Counted from the stretch's first letter, positions 25,425 to 36,393 are shown. The stretch: DNA of 64,000 bases from CBDFLS01 sp965249185 (GCA_965249185.1 CBDFLS010000002.1:806001-870000), one strand, 5' to 3'. Program-made: numbers and translations. The notes: generated by a model from the sequence alone, not told the origin.

Positions 25425-26909
25425 ATGTTCTCCAAGGTGCTCATCGCCAACCGAGGCGAAATCGCCTGCCGCATCATCCGGACGTGCCAGCGGCTGGGCG
25501 TCAAGACCGTCGCTGTCTACTCCGACGCCGACAAGGGCGCCCTCCACGTGCGTCTGGCGGACGAGGCCTATCGCATCGGCTCGGCCCCCGCCTCCAAGAG
25601 CTATCTGCGAATCGACCGGATAGTCAGCGCCGCCAAGAAGTCCAAGGCGGAGGCGGTGCACCCCGGCTACGGCTTCCTCTCGGAGAACCCCCAGTTCGCC
25701 GAGGCGGTGGCGGCGGCGGGCATGAAGTTCGTGGGGCCATCCGCCGAGGTCATCACCCAGATGGGCGACAAGGTGGTGGCCCGACAGAAGGCCAAGGAGG
25801 CCGGCGTGCCGGTCATCCCCGGCACCGATTCGGTCATCGCGGACCACGAGGCCCCCTCCGCGGCCCTGGAGATCGGATTCCCGCTCCTGGTCAAGGCCGC
25901 CGACGGCGGCGGCGGCATGGGCATCCGTCTCATCGAGACCGCTCAGGACCTGCTCTCCGCCATGGAGCGGGCCAAGTCACAGGCCCTGAGCGCCTTCGGC
26001 AGCGACCGGGTCTATCTGGAGCGTTATCTGGGCGACGCCTCCCACGTGGAGGTCCAGGTCCTGGCGGACCACCACGGGAACGTGGTGCACCTCTTTGAGC
26101 GGGACTGCTCCGTGCAGCGTCGCCACCAGAAGGTGGTGGAGGAGGCCCCCTGCGCCAAGATCTCTCCGGAGCTGCGGGAGCGGCTTACCCAGGCGGCGGT
26201 CCGGCTGGTCCAGAGCATCGGCTACACCAACGCGGGCACGGTGGAGTTCCTGGTGACCCCTTCGCAGGAGTTCTTCTTCCTGGAGATGAATACGCGCCTG
26301 CAGGTGGAGCACCCCATTACTGAGATGGTCACGGGCGTGGACCTGGTGGAGCTCCAGCTCCGGGTGGCCGCGGGCGAGGAGCTAGCGCTGGACCAATCGA
26401 AGCTGCGTTGCCGAGGACACGCCATGGAGGTCCGGGTCTATCCGGAGGACCCGGCGACGCTGCTGCCGGCCGCGGGGTTGGTGGAGCGGTTCGAGGAGCC
26501 CCAGGGCAGGCATGTGCGCGTGGACTCCGCCCTCTATCCCGCCTACGAGGTCAGCAGTTACTACGAGCCGCTGATGGCGAAGGTGATAGTCTGGGGCAAG
26601 GACCGTGCCGAGGCGCTGGCGGAGATGGACGCCGCCCTCGCCCGCTTTCAGGTGGATGGGGTCACCACCAACATGCCCACCATGAGGAGGGTCCTCTCCC
26701 ACCCCGTCTTCACCAGCGCAAAGTACAACACCAGCTTTCTGGAGCGGATGCTTGACGCGCTCAACTCGGGCGGCACGGGCAAGGAGATGATCGCCGCCAT
26801 AGCCGCTGGCCTGGCCCTGACCAAGGACCGTGAGGACCAGGAGCTGCCCAGCCGCTGGAAGCTTCAGGGGCGCCGCCAGTTGATGATGGGCCGGTTGGGC
26901 ACGGGGTGA
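25425..26909 (+). CDS. accC: Biotin carboxylase subunit of an acyl-CoA or pyruvate carboxylase
   Basis: This enzyme carboxylates the biotin on BCCP using ATP and bicarbonate. It opens MFSKVLIANRGEIACRIIRTC, the invariant start of the family. The ATP-grasp glycine loop is KAADGGGGMGIRLI and the catalytic region EMNTRLQVEHPITEMVTG is intact. The 494 residues exceed the usual 450 by a C-terminal tail (KEMIAAIAAGLALTKDREDQ). The carrier protein follows after four bases. No carboxyltransferase gene is in the window, so the acyl acceptor (acetyl-CoA, propionyl-CoA or pyruvate) cannot be told; the gene symbol is used in the family sense. Confidence 0.9.
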   Translation: MFSKVLIANRGEIACRIIRTCQRLGVKTVAVYSDADKGALHVRLADEAYRIGSAPASKSYLRIDRIVSAAKKSKAEAVHPGYGFLSENPQFAEAVAAAGMKFVGPSAEVITQMGDKVVARQKAKEAGVPVIPGTDSVIADHEAPSAALEIGFPLLVKAADGGGGMGIRLIETAQDLLSAMERAKSQALSAFGSDRVYLERYLGDASHVEVQVLADHHGNVVHLFERDCSVQRRHQKVVEEAPCAKISPELRERLTQAAVRLVQSIGYTNAGTVEFLVTPSQEFFFLEMNTRLQVEHPITEMVTGVDLVELQLRVAAGEELALDQSKLRCRGHAMEVRVYPEDPATLLPAAGLVERFEEPQGRHVRVDSALYPAYEVSSYYEPLMAKVIVWGKDRAEALAEMDAALARFQVDGVTTNMPTMRRVLSHPVFTSAKYNTSFLERMLDALNSGGTGKEMIAAIAAGLALTKDREDQELPSRWKLQGRRQLMMGRLGTG

Positions 26910-26913
26910 GCTG

Positions 26914-27336
26914 ATGCGCCGACTTCGCCTGCAGATCAACGGCCAGTGGTACTCCGTCCAGGTGGGCGACGTCCATCAGAGCCCCGTCGAGGTGATGGTG
27001 GACGACGAGCTCTATCTGGTCGACCTGGAGGCGGCCACCACCATCCCCCGCAGGCGGCCTCCGGCGCTCCACCAGGACCGGAAAGAGGAGCTCCCAGGGC
27101 TGCGAGGCATTACCCAGGGCAATGCGAAGGTGATCCGCTGCCCGCTGCCGGGCCGTGTCATCGCCGTGAACGTCGCCAAGGGCCAGGTCCTGGAACCCGG
27201 TGACGAGATTTGCATGCTGGAGAGCATGAAGATGGAGCAGAGCGTCCGCATGGCCCACGGCGGCACCGTCAAATCAGTGAAGGTCAAGCTCAGCCAGAGT
27301 GTGAACGCCGGCTCGCTGCTGCTGGAGCTGCAGTAG
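26914..27336 (+). CDS. Biotin carboxyl carrier protein
   Basis: This 140-residue partner of the upstream biotin carboxylase has a C-terminal biotinyl domain with the lysine motif LESMKMEQSV (MKM tetrapeptide-type site) and the mirrored half VKLSQSVNAGSLLLELQ. The N-terminal 60 residues (RLRLQINGQWYSVQVGD) form the extra domain seen in acyl-CoA carboxylase alpha-type carriers, here encoded as a separate gene. ESMKM rather than EAMKM is common in propionyl/methylcrotonyl-type carboxylases, a weak hint on the pathway. Confidence 0.88.
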   Translation: MRRLRLQINGQWYSVQVGDVHQSPVEVMVDDELYLVDLEAATTIPRRRPPALHQDRKEELPGLRGITQGNAKVIRCPLPGRVIAVNVAKGQVLEPGDEICMLESMKMEQSVRMAHGGTVKSVKVKLSQSVNAGSLLLELQ

Positions 27337-27367
27337 CGCCGCGCCGCCCTTTTTGTGGAGCCCCCTA

Positions 27368-27742
27368 ATGGCCGCATCAAACGACACGTCCGCATCAAAC
27401 GCGGACGAGTTCGACCTCTGCGACCTGGACGAGCTGAAGCGGGTGGGCGTTATCGCCTTTCCCTTCAGCCACCCCAACTTCGGCATGCACGACATCGGCC
27501 TCTTCTGGGACGGTCAGGAGGTCTACGCCCTGGAGAACTCCTGCCCCCACATGTTCGGCTTCCTGACCGAAGGGGTTGTCGAGCCGGGGCAGGTTCTCTG
27601 TCCGCTCCATGGCGCCGTCTTCTCGCTGGCCACCGGCGAGTGCCTCGACCGCTACACCGTCGACACCACGGTCTACGACGTCGAGGTGCGGGACGGCCGC
27701 GTGTGGGTCCGCGCTCCGGGCGAGCAGCGTTTGCCGCGATAG
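27368..27742 (+). CDS. Rieske [2Fe-2S] ferredoxin-like protein
   Basis: This is a small cytoplasmic electron carrier or oxygenase ferredoxin component (124 residues). The cluster ligands are Cys and His in CPHMFGFLTEG and in CPLHGAVFSLATG, with the usual 17-residue spacing. It resembles the NirD/BphA3 type. The ATG at 27,368 is used; the frame opens five codons earlier. The partner enzyme is not in the window. It follows the BCCP gene after 31 bases and may share its transcript, though a functional link is not evident. Confidence 0.85.
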   Translation: MAASNDTSASNADEFDLCDLDELKRVGVIAFPFSHPNFGMHDIGLFWDGQEVYALENSCPHMFGFLTEGVVEPGQVLCPLHGAVFSLATGECLDRYTVDTTVYDVEVRDGRVWVRAPGEQRLPR

Positions 27743-27765
27743 AGCCGGGCCCGGCCACTCGCTCG

Positions 27766-27792
27766 CCCTGAGCCCTTCGGCTTCGCTCAGGG
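27766..27792. terminator. Hairpin CCCTGAGC/GCTCAGGG after the Rieske gene
   Basis: An 8-bp perfect stem with an 11-base loop (CCTTCGGCTTC) stands between the Rieske gene and uvrA. It has no U-run, so it may be a repetitive palindrome rather than a terminator. The core CCCTGAGCC...GAAGG type sequence also appears inside the IS1380 transposase genes. Confidence 0.4.
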
Positions 27793-27888
27793 TAACCCTT
27801 CGCACCGCAGGGATGAGCACCCTACAAGCGCAGCCGGTTGGGTGGTATTATCCAAGGTCGGACTCCAACACGCTCAGGTGAGGGTGGA

Positions 27889-30921
<3,033 letters not shown>

Positions 30922-30924
30922 GGA

Positions 30925-31152
30925 ATGCCTAAGCCGCCCCAAGTGCCGGGCAGGAAAGTGGTGCGGGCTTTAGAGAAGGCGGCATGGTACGTTCATCGGA
31001 CCAGTGGTAGCCATGTTATTATGAAAAACGATGCGAAACCTGGGGCAAGGGTGGTAGTCCCCGTTCATTCCCGGCCTGTCAAGTCGCACACTCTGTCAGC
31101 CATTCTCAAGGCGGCGGGGTTATCGGTGGAGGAGCTAAGCGAGCTGCTCTGA
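30925..31152 (+). CDS. hicA: HicA-family mRNA interferase toxin
   Basis: HicA toxins cleave mRNA and tmRNA independently of the ribosome. The 75-residue protein contains VVRALEKAAWYVHRTSGSHVIMKN, with the catalytic histidine in the GSHVIM motif, and the double-stranded-RNA-binding-like fold ends in SHTLSAILKAAGLSVEELSELL. It starts three bases after uvrA and is followed by hicB after nine bases, so the order is toxin first, as is usual for hicAB. The cassette separates two copies of the uvrA 3' end, which points to recent insertion. Confidence 0.9.
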   Translation: MPKPPQVPGRKVVRALEKAAWYVHRTSGSHVIMKNDAKPGARVVVPVHSRPVKSHTLSAILKAAGLSVEELSELL

Positions 31153-31161
31153 GGGTGGAAG

Positions 31162-31392
31162 ATGTTGAAATACACGGTGGTGCTCATCCCGGAAGAGGAG
31201 GGCGGCTACTCAGTGGAGGTCCCCGCCTTGCCGGGGTGCGTGACTCAGGGTGAGACGCGGCAGGAGGCAGTGGATATGGCGAAAGAGGCCATAGGCCTCT
31301 ACCTGGAATCGCTGCAAGCCGATGGGGAGCCCATTCCCCAAGAAGGCTCCCTGGAGACCCTGGTGGTCGAGGTACGGGAGCCCGTCGCCTAG
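31162..31392 (+). CDS. hicB: HicB-family antitoxin
   Basis: HicB binds HicA and blocks it. The 76-residue protein has the degraded RNase-H-like fold: LKYTVVLIPEEEGGYSVEVPALPGCVTQGETRQEAVDMAKEAI, the family signature. It lacks the C-terminal DNA-binding domain found in longer HicB proteins, so autoregulation of the operon by HicB alone is doubtful. The ATG at 31,162 follows GAGGGTGG nine bases upstream. Confidence 0.9.
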   Translation: MLKYTVVLIPEEEGGYSVEVPALPGCVTQGETRQEAVDMAKEAIGLYLESLQADGEPIPQEGSLETLVVEVREPVA

Positions 31393-31405
31393 GCCGTCCA
31401 TCTTC

Positions 31406-31460
31406 TACGCGGGCCAATACTTACAACAGACGCTGGTCAAGCATGGCTGGTCGCCGCCCG
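31406..31460 (+). repeat. Second copy of the uvrA 3' end, downstream of hicB
   Basis: It encodes YAGQYLQQTLVKHGWSPP in a frame with no start of its own, a remnant of the C-terminus of uvrA (YTGQYLQQTLAKHGWSPP). It lies 14 bases after the hicB stop. The 610-bp unit between equal points of the two copies carries the uvrA end plus hicAB. Confidence 0.85.
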
Positions 31461-31509
31461 CTAACGGCGTCCTCTCCCTGCGCTTCCATCCCAGGTCCGC
31501 ATCCGGTGA

Positions 31510-31515
31510 TATACT
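31510..31515 (+). promoter_or_regulatory. -10 box TATACT
   Basis: TATACT precedes the small GatC-like gene by 26 bases, with the ribosome site GGAGGG in between. Confidence 0.5.
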
Positions 31516-31541
31516 GCGGGCCATCCCACGGGAGGGATCCG

Positions 31542-31748
31542 ATGCCCCAGCAGCGTGAGCGCCCGGAGCTGACCCACGAGGCCTTCGTGGCCATGGCCCA
31601 GCAGCTCGGCTTCCGTCGCGAGGACCCGCACCTGGAGGAGTTGTTCCCCGAGGTGCGGCTCCTGCTGCAGCGCGTGGCCGCCTTGGAGGCCGCGGACATC
31701 TCGGACATCGAGCCCGCCACCGTCTACCGCGTCACGGGCGCCCCGTAG
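31542..31748 (+). CDS. Small GatC/AtzG-like protein preceding an amidase
   Basis: This 68-residue protein reads PELTHEAFVAMAQQLGFR ... LEELFPEVRLLLQRVAALEAADISDIEPATVYRV. The pattern of a helix, a second amphipathic helix and a short DIEP tail resembles GatC and AtzG, small subunits that wrap around amidase partners. The amidase gene lies downstream, 230 bases away. This pairing and the similarity are suggestive, not proven; the identity to known GatC is low. The ATG at 31,542 follows GGAGGG six bases upstream. Confidence 0.55.
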   Translation: MPQQRERPELTHEAFVAMAQQLGFRREDPHLEELFPEVRLLLQRVAALEAADISDIEPATVYRVTGAP

Positions 31749-31773
31749 AGCCCACCAAAGACGGGTACCTGGA

Positions 31774-31940
31774 GGGAACCCCTTTCTTGGGAGAAAGTGG
31801 TTCCCATACCCTCCGCAAAGAACTTCGCAGTTAGGTGGGATGGGCAGGGGGCTTCGAGTCCCCTGCCCATCCCACCCAGATACAAGGTTTTCTGGAAGGG
31901 GTGTGGGGAGACCTCTTTTCCCCAAGAGAGGTCTCCCCAC
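31774..31940. repeat. Three consecutive strong hairpins between the GatC-like and amidase genes
   Basis: Hairpin 1: GGGAACC (31,774-31,780) pairs with GGTTCCC (31,799-31,805) and encloses CTTTCT/AGAAAG. Hairpin 2: a perfect 17-bp stem, 31,834-31,850 with 31,860-31,876, loop 9. Hairpin 3: a 14-bp stem, GTGGGGAGACCTCT with AGAGGTCTCCCCAC (31,903-31,916 and 31,927-31,940), loop 10. No terminator U-runs follow. The unit looks like a folded repeat element or a structured RNA rather than a gene. Confidence 0.75.
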
Positions 31941-31975
31941 GGCACCCAATCTTCCGGGCGGGGTGTAGGAGCGTC

Positions 31976-33388
31976 ATGGCGGATGATGAGCTGACTCAGC
32001 TAACGGTGGCACAGCTTAGCCGGCGCATCCAGCGCAAGGCCGTATCGCCCGTGGAGGTGTGCCGGGCCTTCCTGGCGCGCATCGAGACCGTGGAGCCGAA
32101 GCTGAACGCCTTCATCACGCGGCTCGATGAGCAGGCGCTGGAGGCGGCCCAGCAGGCCGAGGTTGGCCTGGCGGAGGGCAGGCACCGGGGCGCCTTTCAC
32201 GGCATCCCCGTGGGGCTCAAGGACCTCTTTTGGACTATGGGCGTCCGCACCACCTCCGGCTCGGTGGTGGACGCCGATTTCGTGCCGGACGAGGACGGCG
32301 CTGCGGTGGCGAGGCTCTTCGATGCGGGGGCGTACTGCATCGGCAAGTTGAACATGCCGGAGTTCGCCTTCAGTCCCCTATCGTTCAACCACCACTACGG
32401 CCCGGCGCGCAACCCCTGGGACATCGAGCGCACGTCCGGCGGCTCCAGCAGCGGCTCCGGGGCGGCCGTGGCCTCGGGCGAGGCGCCCTTCGCGCTGGGC
32501 ACCGACGCCGGCGGCTCCATCCGCATCCCGGCGGCGCTGTGCGGCATCACCGGGCTCAAGCCCACCTACGGCCTTGTCAGCCGGTACGGCGCGACGCCGC
32601 TGTCGTGGACGATGGACCACGTGGGCCCCATGGCGCGCACGGTGCAGGACGTGGCGCTGGCCATGAGCGTGCTGGCCGGCCACGACCCGCGGGACGCCGC
32701 GTCGCTGAGGACCGAGGCTCACGACTACACCCGCGACCTGGCCCGCCCGGTGCGCGGGCTGCGTATCGGTGTGCCCAGGGAGTACGTGTGGGACGCCGTG
32801 GACGAAGAGGTGGAGGCGGCGTTCAAGGCGGCCATGGCCCAGATGGAGACACTGGGCGCTGGCGTGGAGGAGATATCGGTCCCCGAGCTGCCGATGGTCG
32901 AGCCCGCTGCCGCCGTCATCGTCTCCGCCGATGCCGCCGCCTGCTATGGGAAACGGCTGCTGGCCGAGGGCGACCGGTTCGACCCGGCCATCCGTCGCCG
33001 TATCGAGAGCGGCCTCTTCGTCTCCGCCGAGGCGTACCTCCAGGCGCAGCGGGTGCGGGAGATGGTGGGCCGCAGGCTCCAGGAGGCTCTCCGCCGCGTG
33101 GACCTGCTGGCCATGCCCACCACCGCCATCCCCGCGCCGCCCATCGGCCAGGACCAGGTGAGCGTCGGCGGCCAGGAGCGCTCCACCCGCGAGATGCTGC
33201 TGCGCTTCACGCGCATCTTCAACGTCACGGGCCTGCCCGCCATCTCGGTGCCGTGCGGCTTCACCGCTGGCAACCTGCCCATGGGCCTGCAGTTGGCCGG
33301 CAAACCCCTGGACGACGGCCTGGTGATGGCCGCGGCGCACGCGTACCAGCAGACCACCGATTGGCACCTGCGCCGCCCGACGCTGTAG
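31976..33388 (+). CDS. Amidase-signature family hydrolase (GatA/AtzE-like)
   Basis: This 470-residue amidase has the Ser-cisSer-Lys triad motifs: the lysine in IPVGLKDLFW (about residue 81), and GGSSSGSGAAVA followed by GTDAGGSIRIPAALCG for the two serines. Such enzymes hydrolyse C-N bonds; GatA makes Gln-tRNA or Asn-tRNA with GatB and GatC. No gatB is in the window, and the C-terminal region (VSVGGQERSTREMLLRFTRIFN) fits general amidases as well as GatA, so the substrate stays open. The ATG at 31,976 lies after GTAGGAGCGTC. tRNA-Ala follows 50 bases downstream. Confidence 0.85.
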   Translation: MADDELTQLTVAQLSRRIQRKAVSPVEVCRAFLARIETVEPKLNAFITRLDEQALEAAQQAEVGLAEGRHRGAFHGIPVGLKDLFWTMGVRTTSGSVVDADFVPDEDGAAVARLFDAGAYCIGKLNMPEFAFSPLSFNHHYGPARNPWDIERTSGGSSSGSGAAVASGEAPFALGTDAGGSIRIPAALCGITGLKPTYGLVSRYGATPLSWTMDHVGPMARTVQDVALAMSVLAGHDPRDAASLRTEAHDYTRDLARPVRGLRIGVPREYVWDAVDEEVEAAFKAAMAQMETLGAGVEEISVPELPMVEPAAAVIVSADAAACYGKRLLAEGDRFDPAIRRRIESGLFVSAEAYLQAQRVREMVGRRLQEALRRVDLLAMPTTAIPAPPIGQDQVSVGGQERSTREMLLRFTRIFNVTGLPAISVPCGFTAGNLPMGLQLAGKPLDDGLVMAAAHAYQQTTDWHLRRPTL

Positions 33389-33398
33389 GCGGCCGCGG

Positions 33399-33429
33399 TT
33401 GTATCCACAGCTTGGGCGTATGGTATAGT
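33399..33429 (+). promoter_or_regulatory. Putative promoter of tRNA-Ala
   Basis: TTGTAT (33,399-33,404) and TATAGT (33,424-33,429) are separated by 19 bases. The tRNA begins nine bases after the -10 box. Confidence 0.45.
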
Positions 33430-33438
33430 GCCCCTTCG

Positions 33439-33514
33439 GGGCCTGTAGCGCAGTTGGGAGCGCGCCTCAATGGCATTGAGGAGGTCGAGGGTTCGAATCC
33501 CTCCAGGTCCACCA
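33439..33514 (+). tRNA. tRNA-Ala (anticodon GGC)
   Basis: The cloverleaf is complete: acceptor GGGCCTG with CAGGTCC (one G-U pair), D-arm GCGC...GCGC, anticodon stem CCTCA/TGAGG around the loop ATGGCAT (anticodon GGC), T-loop GGTTCGAATCC, and an encoded CCA end. The 3' end is the left boundary of the genomic island, with CCACCA at 33,509-33,514 acting as the att core. Confidence 0.95.
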
Positions 33515-33534
33515 AACTTGACGGTAGACAGAAC
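33503..33534 (+). other. Left attachment junction of the outer element
   Basis: The tRNA 3' end AGGTCCACCA is followed by AAC and the 17-base arm TTGACGGTAGACAGAAC (33,518-33,534). The exact inverted copy of that arm is at 59,065-59,081, near the second core copy CCACCA (59,089-59,094). Confidence 0.6.
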
Positions 33535-34365
33535 TGAGCCGTTCAGCGCCATCTCCTCGGCATCTCTCCCAGGTATGGGGCTATCGTCGGGCATTGGAAT
33601 CGTGTAGCGCACCACGGCATTGTCCGGCATGACGACGATCTCCTTCACGAAGCTCTCGATGAAGGCCCTGCGCTCCGTCAGCTCGCTCTCGTTGAGGAAC
33701 ATGCTCATGTCCAGGGCGTAGGTCGTGATGGTCTCCACGTCGTCCAGGACCTCTCTGCGCTGGGAGAGCATCGCCCTCGCCTCCTCCGCCGTGGCTTCAA
33801 GCCTCTCCTGCCGGTCACGGTGCTCTCTGATGCGGGGCTTGAAGTCCTCGATGTCCAGGTCGGTGGTCTCCGCTAGGTCGTAGAGCCGTCCCAGCCTGCG
33901 CTTCACGTCCACCAGCTCCGCCTCGATTGTCTCCAGCTTCTGCCTCTGCTCCTTGGCCACCCCGTCCATCTCCTCGTCCACCAGCTTCACCAACGCCCGG
34001 ATGTTGGACTCGGTGAGCACGTTCTCCCGAATCTTGCCCACCACCTTCTCCTCGAAGCGCCGGGCGTTGAGCCTGGGGGCGTCGCAGGTGCCACTACCCC
34101 GCTTGAGGAGGGACTGGCAGACGTAGTAGGCGAACTTCCCGCTCTTGGCGTCCTGGCCGGAGAGGGCGCGGTTGCACGCTTTGCACCGGACAAGCCCGCT
34201 GAGCAGGTAGGTGCTTCCGACACGGCGGGGGTGGCTCCTCCTGGGAGCGCGGGAGCGCAGCTTCCGGTTCACGCGGCGGAACTGGGCCTTGGAGACGATA
34301 GCGGGGAAGGCCTTCTCCACCCGCACCGGGTCCGCCTTGTCCTTCGCCGTCGTGCCCCAGACCAG
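33515..34365 (-). pseudogene. Large serine recombinase of the outer element, C-terminal half
   Basis: This fragment begins at the inner att core (34,365) and reads LVWGTTAKDKADPVRVEKAFPAIV, the middle of the Recombinase domain (PF07508). A zinc ribbon (CKACNRALSGQDAKSGKFAYYVC ... CDAP), a long coiled coil and a C-terminal end near STVKFGGP follow. The catalytic N-terminal half lies 10.65 kb away at 45,017-45,747; the two halves join in frame (LVYTGTLV-type end plus WGTTAK). The frame has no stop before the tRNA and runs antisense through it. In the circular element it would end after 16 more codons at a TGA at 59,037-59,039. Confidence 0.85.
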
Positions 34366-34382
34366 CTTCCGCGGTTTCTAAT
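34351..34382 (+). other. Left attachment junction of the inner element
   Basis: Host side GTGCCCCAG, core ACCAG (34,361-34,365), element side CTTCCGC then the arm GGTTTCTAAT (34,373-34,382). The inverted arm ATTGGAAACC is at the right end (45,003-45,012). Confidence 0.8.
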
Positions 34383-34386
34383 AGAC

Positions 34387-34432
34387 ACAAAAAACTGCGG
34401 TACTCGTGGGGGGTAGGCCTGGAGGCTGCTGA
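34387..34432. repeat. First of three diverged copies of a ~45-bp sequence
   Basis: The sequence ACAAAAAACTGCGGTACTCG at 34,387 recurs as ACAAAAACTGAGGTACTCTT at 35,283 and ACAGAAGATTGCGGTGCTCG at 35,588, each followed by similar 20-base tails. The first copy lies inside the stretch that would encode the integrase tail in the circular inner element. Confidence 0.6.
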
Positions 34433-34529
34433 AGGTGACAGCGCCGAGACTTCTCGCTAGCGACGTCCCGACCGCCGCCCCCAGGACGACCTTATCCCTG
34501 GATGTGAACGTCGCCCGAGCCGGGGACGA

Positions 34530-34985
34530 CTATGACTCAGGCGATGTGCCGTAGTCAAGCCCCAAGAGGTTCAGGTCGTTGGTCTCGACATCCCGCAATC
34601 CCGACGGGATGCAGCCTGAGAACGAGTTGCCGGACAGGTGCGGAGCCGTCAGATTGAGGTCTTCAAGCTCCTGTGGTATCCCGCCGCTCAGACTGTTGTC
34701 GCGCAGCCACAGATCGGTCAGGCTGTCCATGTCGCCCAATTCCACAGGTATGCTGCCAGTCAGGTCATTGTTCCTCGTTCCCCGCCGTGATCGAGTACGT
34801 GACCGCGTCGTCGTTCACGTCGAAGGCCGACACAGTGCCCACCGCGTCTCCCACCGGAGCGAGGGCGCTGATCTCGAACGAGTACGAGTCCGCCCTGAAC
34901 CTCGGAGGTAGAGGGCTGCACGCTGCCGTGGTAGCCGTCTCCGTGGGGGACCACAGGCCCGCCCTCGCGTTGTAAGTTGTCCTGA
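34530..34985 (-). pseudogene. Fragment of a surface protein: cadherin-like part fused to leucine-rich repeats
   Basis: Read right to left, one frame codes ADSYSFEISALAPVGDAVG, then TVSAFDVNDDAVTYSITAGN, a cadherin-like domain, and stops near 34,768. A shifted frame continues directly with NNDLTGSIPVELGDMDSLTD and DNSLSGGIPQELEDL, which are leucine-rich repeats of the plant-like type, to the end at 34,530. There is no start codon. The abrupt change of domain and frame shows an internal deletion. It is non-functional. Confidence 0.55.
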
Positions 34986-34989
34986 TGTA

Positions 34990-35256
34990 TTGTTCCCAGT
35001 TGGCCAGCCTCTTACTTTCCCGGTATCGCTCTCAACGAACGGGTGGCCCGTGACAGACGTTGAACTGTCAGCCAGAGTCATTGAAGGAGATACTGACGTC
35101 TCGGTGGGACAACACGCATTTGCCGTTGTTGGTGATTCACCAACAACTACCTCGATGACCGTCACGCTAAACTCAAATGGAGAATCTACCATAGCGTTGA
35201 TAGCTCGAGGAAGCAATGGGATGGGGCGCGGGCTGCTAACAATTAGGAACGAATGA
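34990..35256 (+). CDS. Small hypothetical protein with beta-sandwich-like sequence
   Basis: This 88-residue plus-strand frame reads VTDVELSARVIEGDTDVSVG ... TTTSMTVTLNSNGESTIALIARGSNGMGRGLLTIRNE. The alternating hydrophobic pattern suggests one Ig-like/invasin-like domain. No signal peptide or ribosome site is visible, so it is probably a fragment of a larger surface protein rather than a complete gene. It lies within a stretch of decayed cargo. Confidence 0.35.
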   Translation: MFPVGQPLTFPVSLSTNGWPVTDVELSARVIEGDTDVSVGQHAFAVVGDSPTTTSMTVTLNSNGESTIALIARGSNGMGRGLLTIRNE

Positions 35257-35430
35257 CTACCATCCCCATTTCTCAATCGACTACAAAAACTGAGGTACTC
35301 TTGGGCGGTGGACTTGGATGCCGCTGGGAGTGGTGGAACTGAAGTTGGCGGCTAATCCCCTGAATGGGCAGAGTCGCTTCTCTAGGGCTTAGCTTCAGAC
35401 CCCGGTCGTTGCGGATACCTCTGCGCCACC

Positions 35431-35600
35431 CTACTCGTCTTTGTAGGTGTCGCCGTCCGCGTATGCGCTCACGCGGAACTCATAAGACGTGTTGCACACC
35501 AGTTCGTCTACGGCGTGGGTAGCGCTGGTAATCGTGTCCGCTCGGTGTCGCCGCCCACCCGGTATCCGGTGTTGAGGGCAACGACACAGAAGATTGCGGT
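35431..35600 (-). pseudogene. Fibronectin type III-like C-terminal fragment
   Basis: The fragment ends SATHAVDELVCNTSYEFRVSAYADGDTY, the last strands of a fibronectin type III domain (the YEFRV.A pattern). Upstream the frame changes into unrelated sequence. It belongs to the same class of secreted repeat proteins as its neighbours. Confidence 0.5.
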
Positions 35601-35671
35601 GCTCGTGGACAGTGAACTTGAATACCGTTGTCGATGTCATGGTCCAACCAGAGCGACTCCAACTCCCTCGT

Positions 35672-36091
35672 TTATGGCCATCCCCAACACTGGACCGCGC
35701 CATCGTCCCGCAAAACGCACCCGTGAGAGCGGCTGCTGCTGACGGACGTGAATGAACCGGCAGGGGGAGACGCCTGACCATCCTCGTCCAATCCCCAGCA
35801 AACCACGGAGCTGTCGATCCTCACGGCGCAGGTGTGGTCGAAACCCGCTCCAACGGAGGTGACGGATGAGGCGTCAACGTGTGGACTCTCTTTTTCGTCG
35901 TCCTCCGTTTCGGCTTTGAGGTCGGCCTCTACGCTAGGAACGGCGGGTGTGAGTGCAATAGGTTGAGAGATGAAGTCGGACGGGATTGGTTCGGGGCCGT
36001 TCTCACCGCAGGCGACGAGAAGGGCCGTGAGCAGCAGAGCTGCCAGCATCGAGAGCCAGCGTATGCTGGGAACGAGAGAGAGCCTGTGCAT
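35672..36091 (-). pseudogene. Truncated RCC1-repeat lipoprotein
   Basis: This 139-residue reading frame starts with a lipoprotein signal (SMLAALLLTALLVACGE, lipobox LVAC). An acidic spacer follows, then two RCC1-type repeats (SVGAGFDHTCAVRIDSSVVCWGLDEDGQ and SSSRSHGCVLRDDGAVQCWG). RCC1 proteins normally carry seven or more blades, so this gene is cut after the second repeat (stop at 35,672). Downstream on the same strand lie fibronectin-like and leucine-rich fragments that may be pieces of the same or related genes. Confidence 0.6.
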
Positions 36092-36099
36092 TCACTGCC

Positions 36100-36390
36100 C
36101 TCCTTTTCATGCTTCCTGCTACGTCCGGGTGACAATCGACCGCAACCAGCCTTCCTGGAAGCCCTGTAGAGACGCTGTTTGCACCGAGGCACTGGCCTCC
36201 CCAGCAATTGGGATGGACATCGGCCCTCCAGTTCATCTCGGGTCTCCGGGTGCATTTTCTCACCTGAACCGTCTCACAGACAACAGACGGGTCGCGCACG
36301 TTTAGGGGCTGTCGGCAACACACGCATACCCTCCGTCAATTCCACTACCTCCAGTAAAGGGCATAGTAATCCACTTACTGAAGTCTCCAT
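36100..36390. other. No recognisable gene
   Basis: Open frames here are short, overlap on both strands and match nothing recognised. Confidence 0.5.
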
Positions 36391-36393
36391 ATG

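Noticed and set aside
32944..33514. Extension of the outer recombinase frame through tRNA-Ala (GGIRTLDLLNAIEARSQ) into the amidase gene
   Set aside because: The words are the known artefact of translating a tRNA backwards; the frame is open only because integration removed the native stop.
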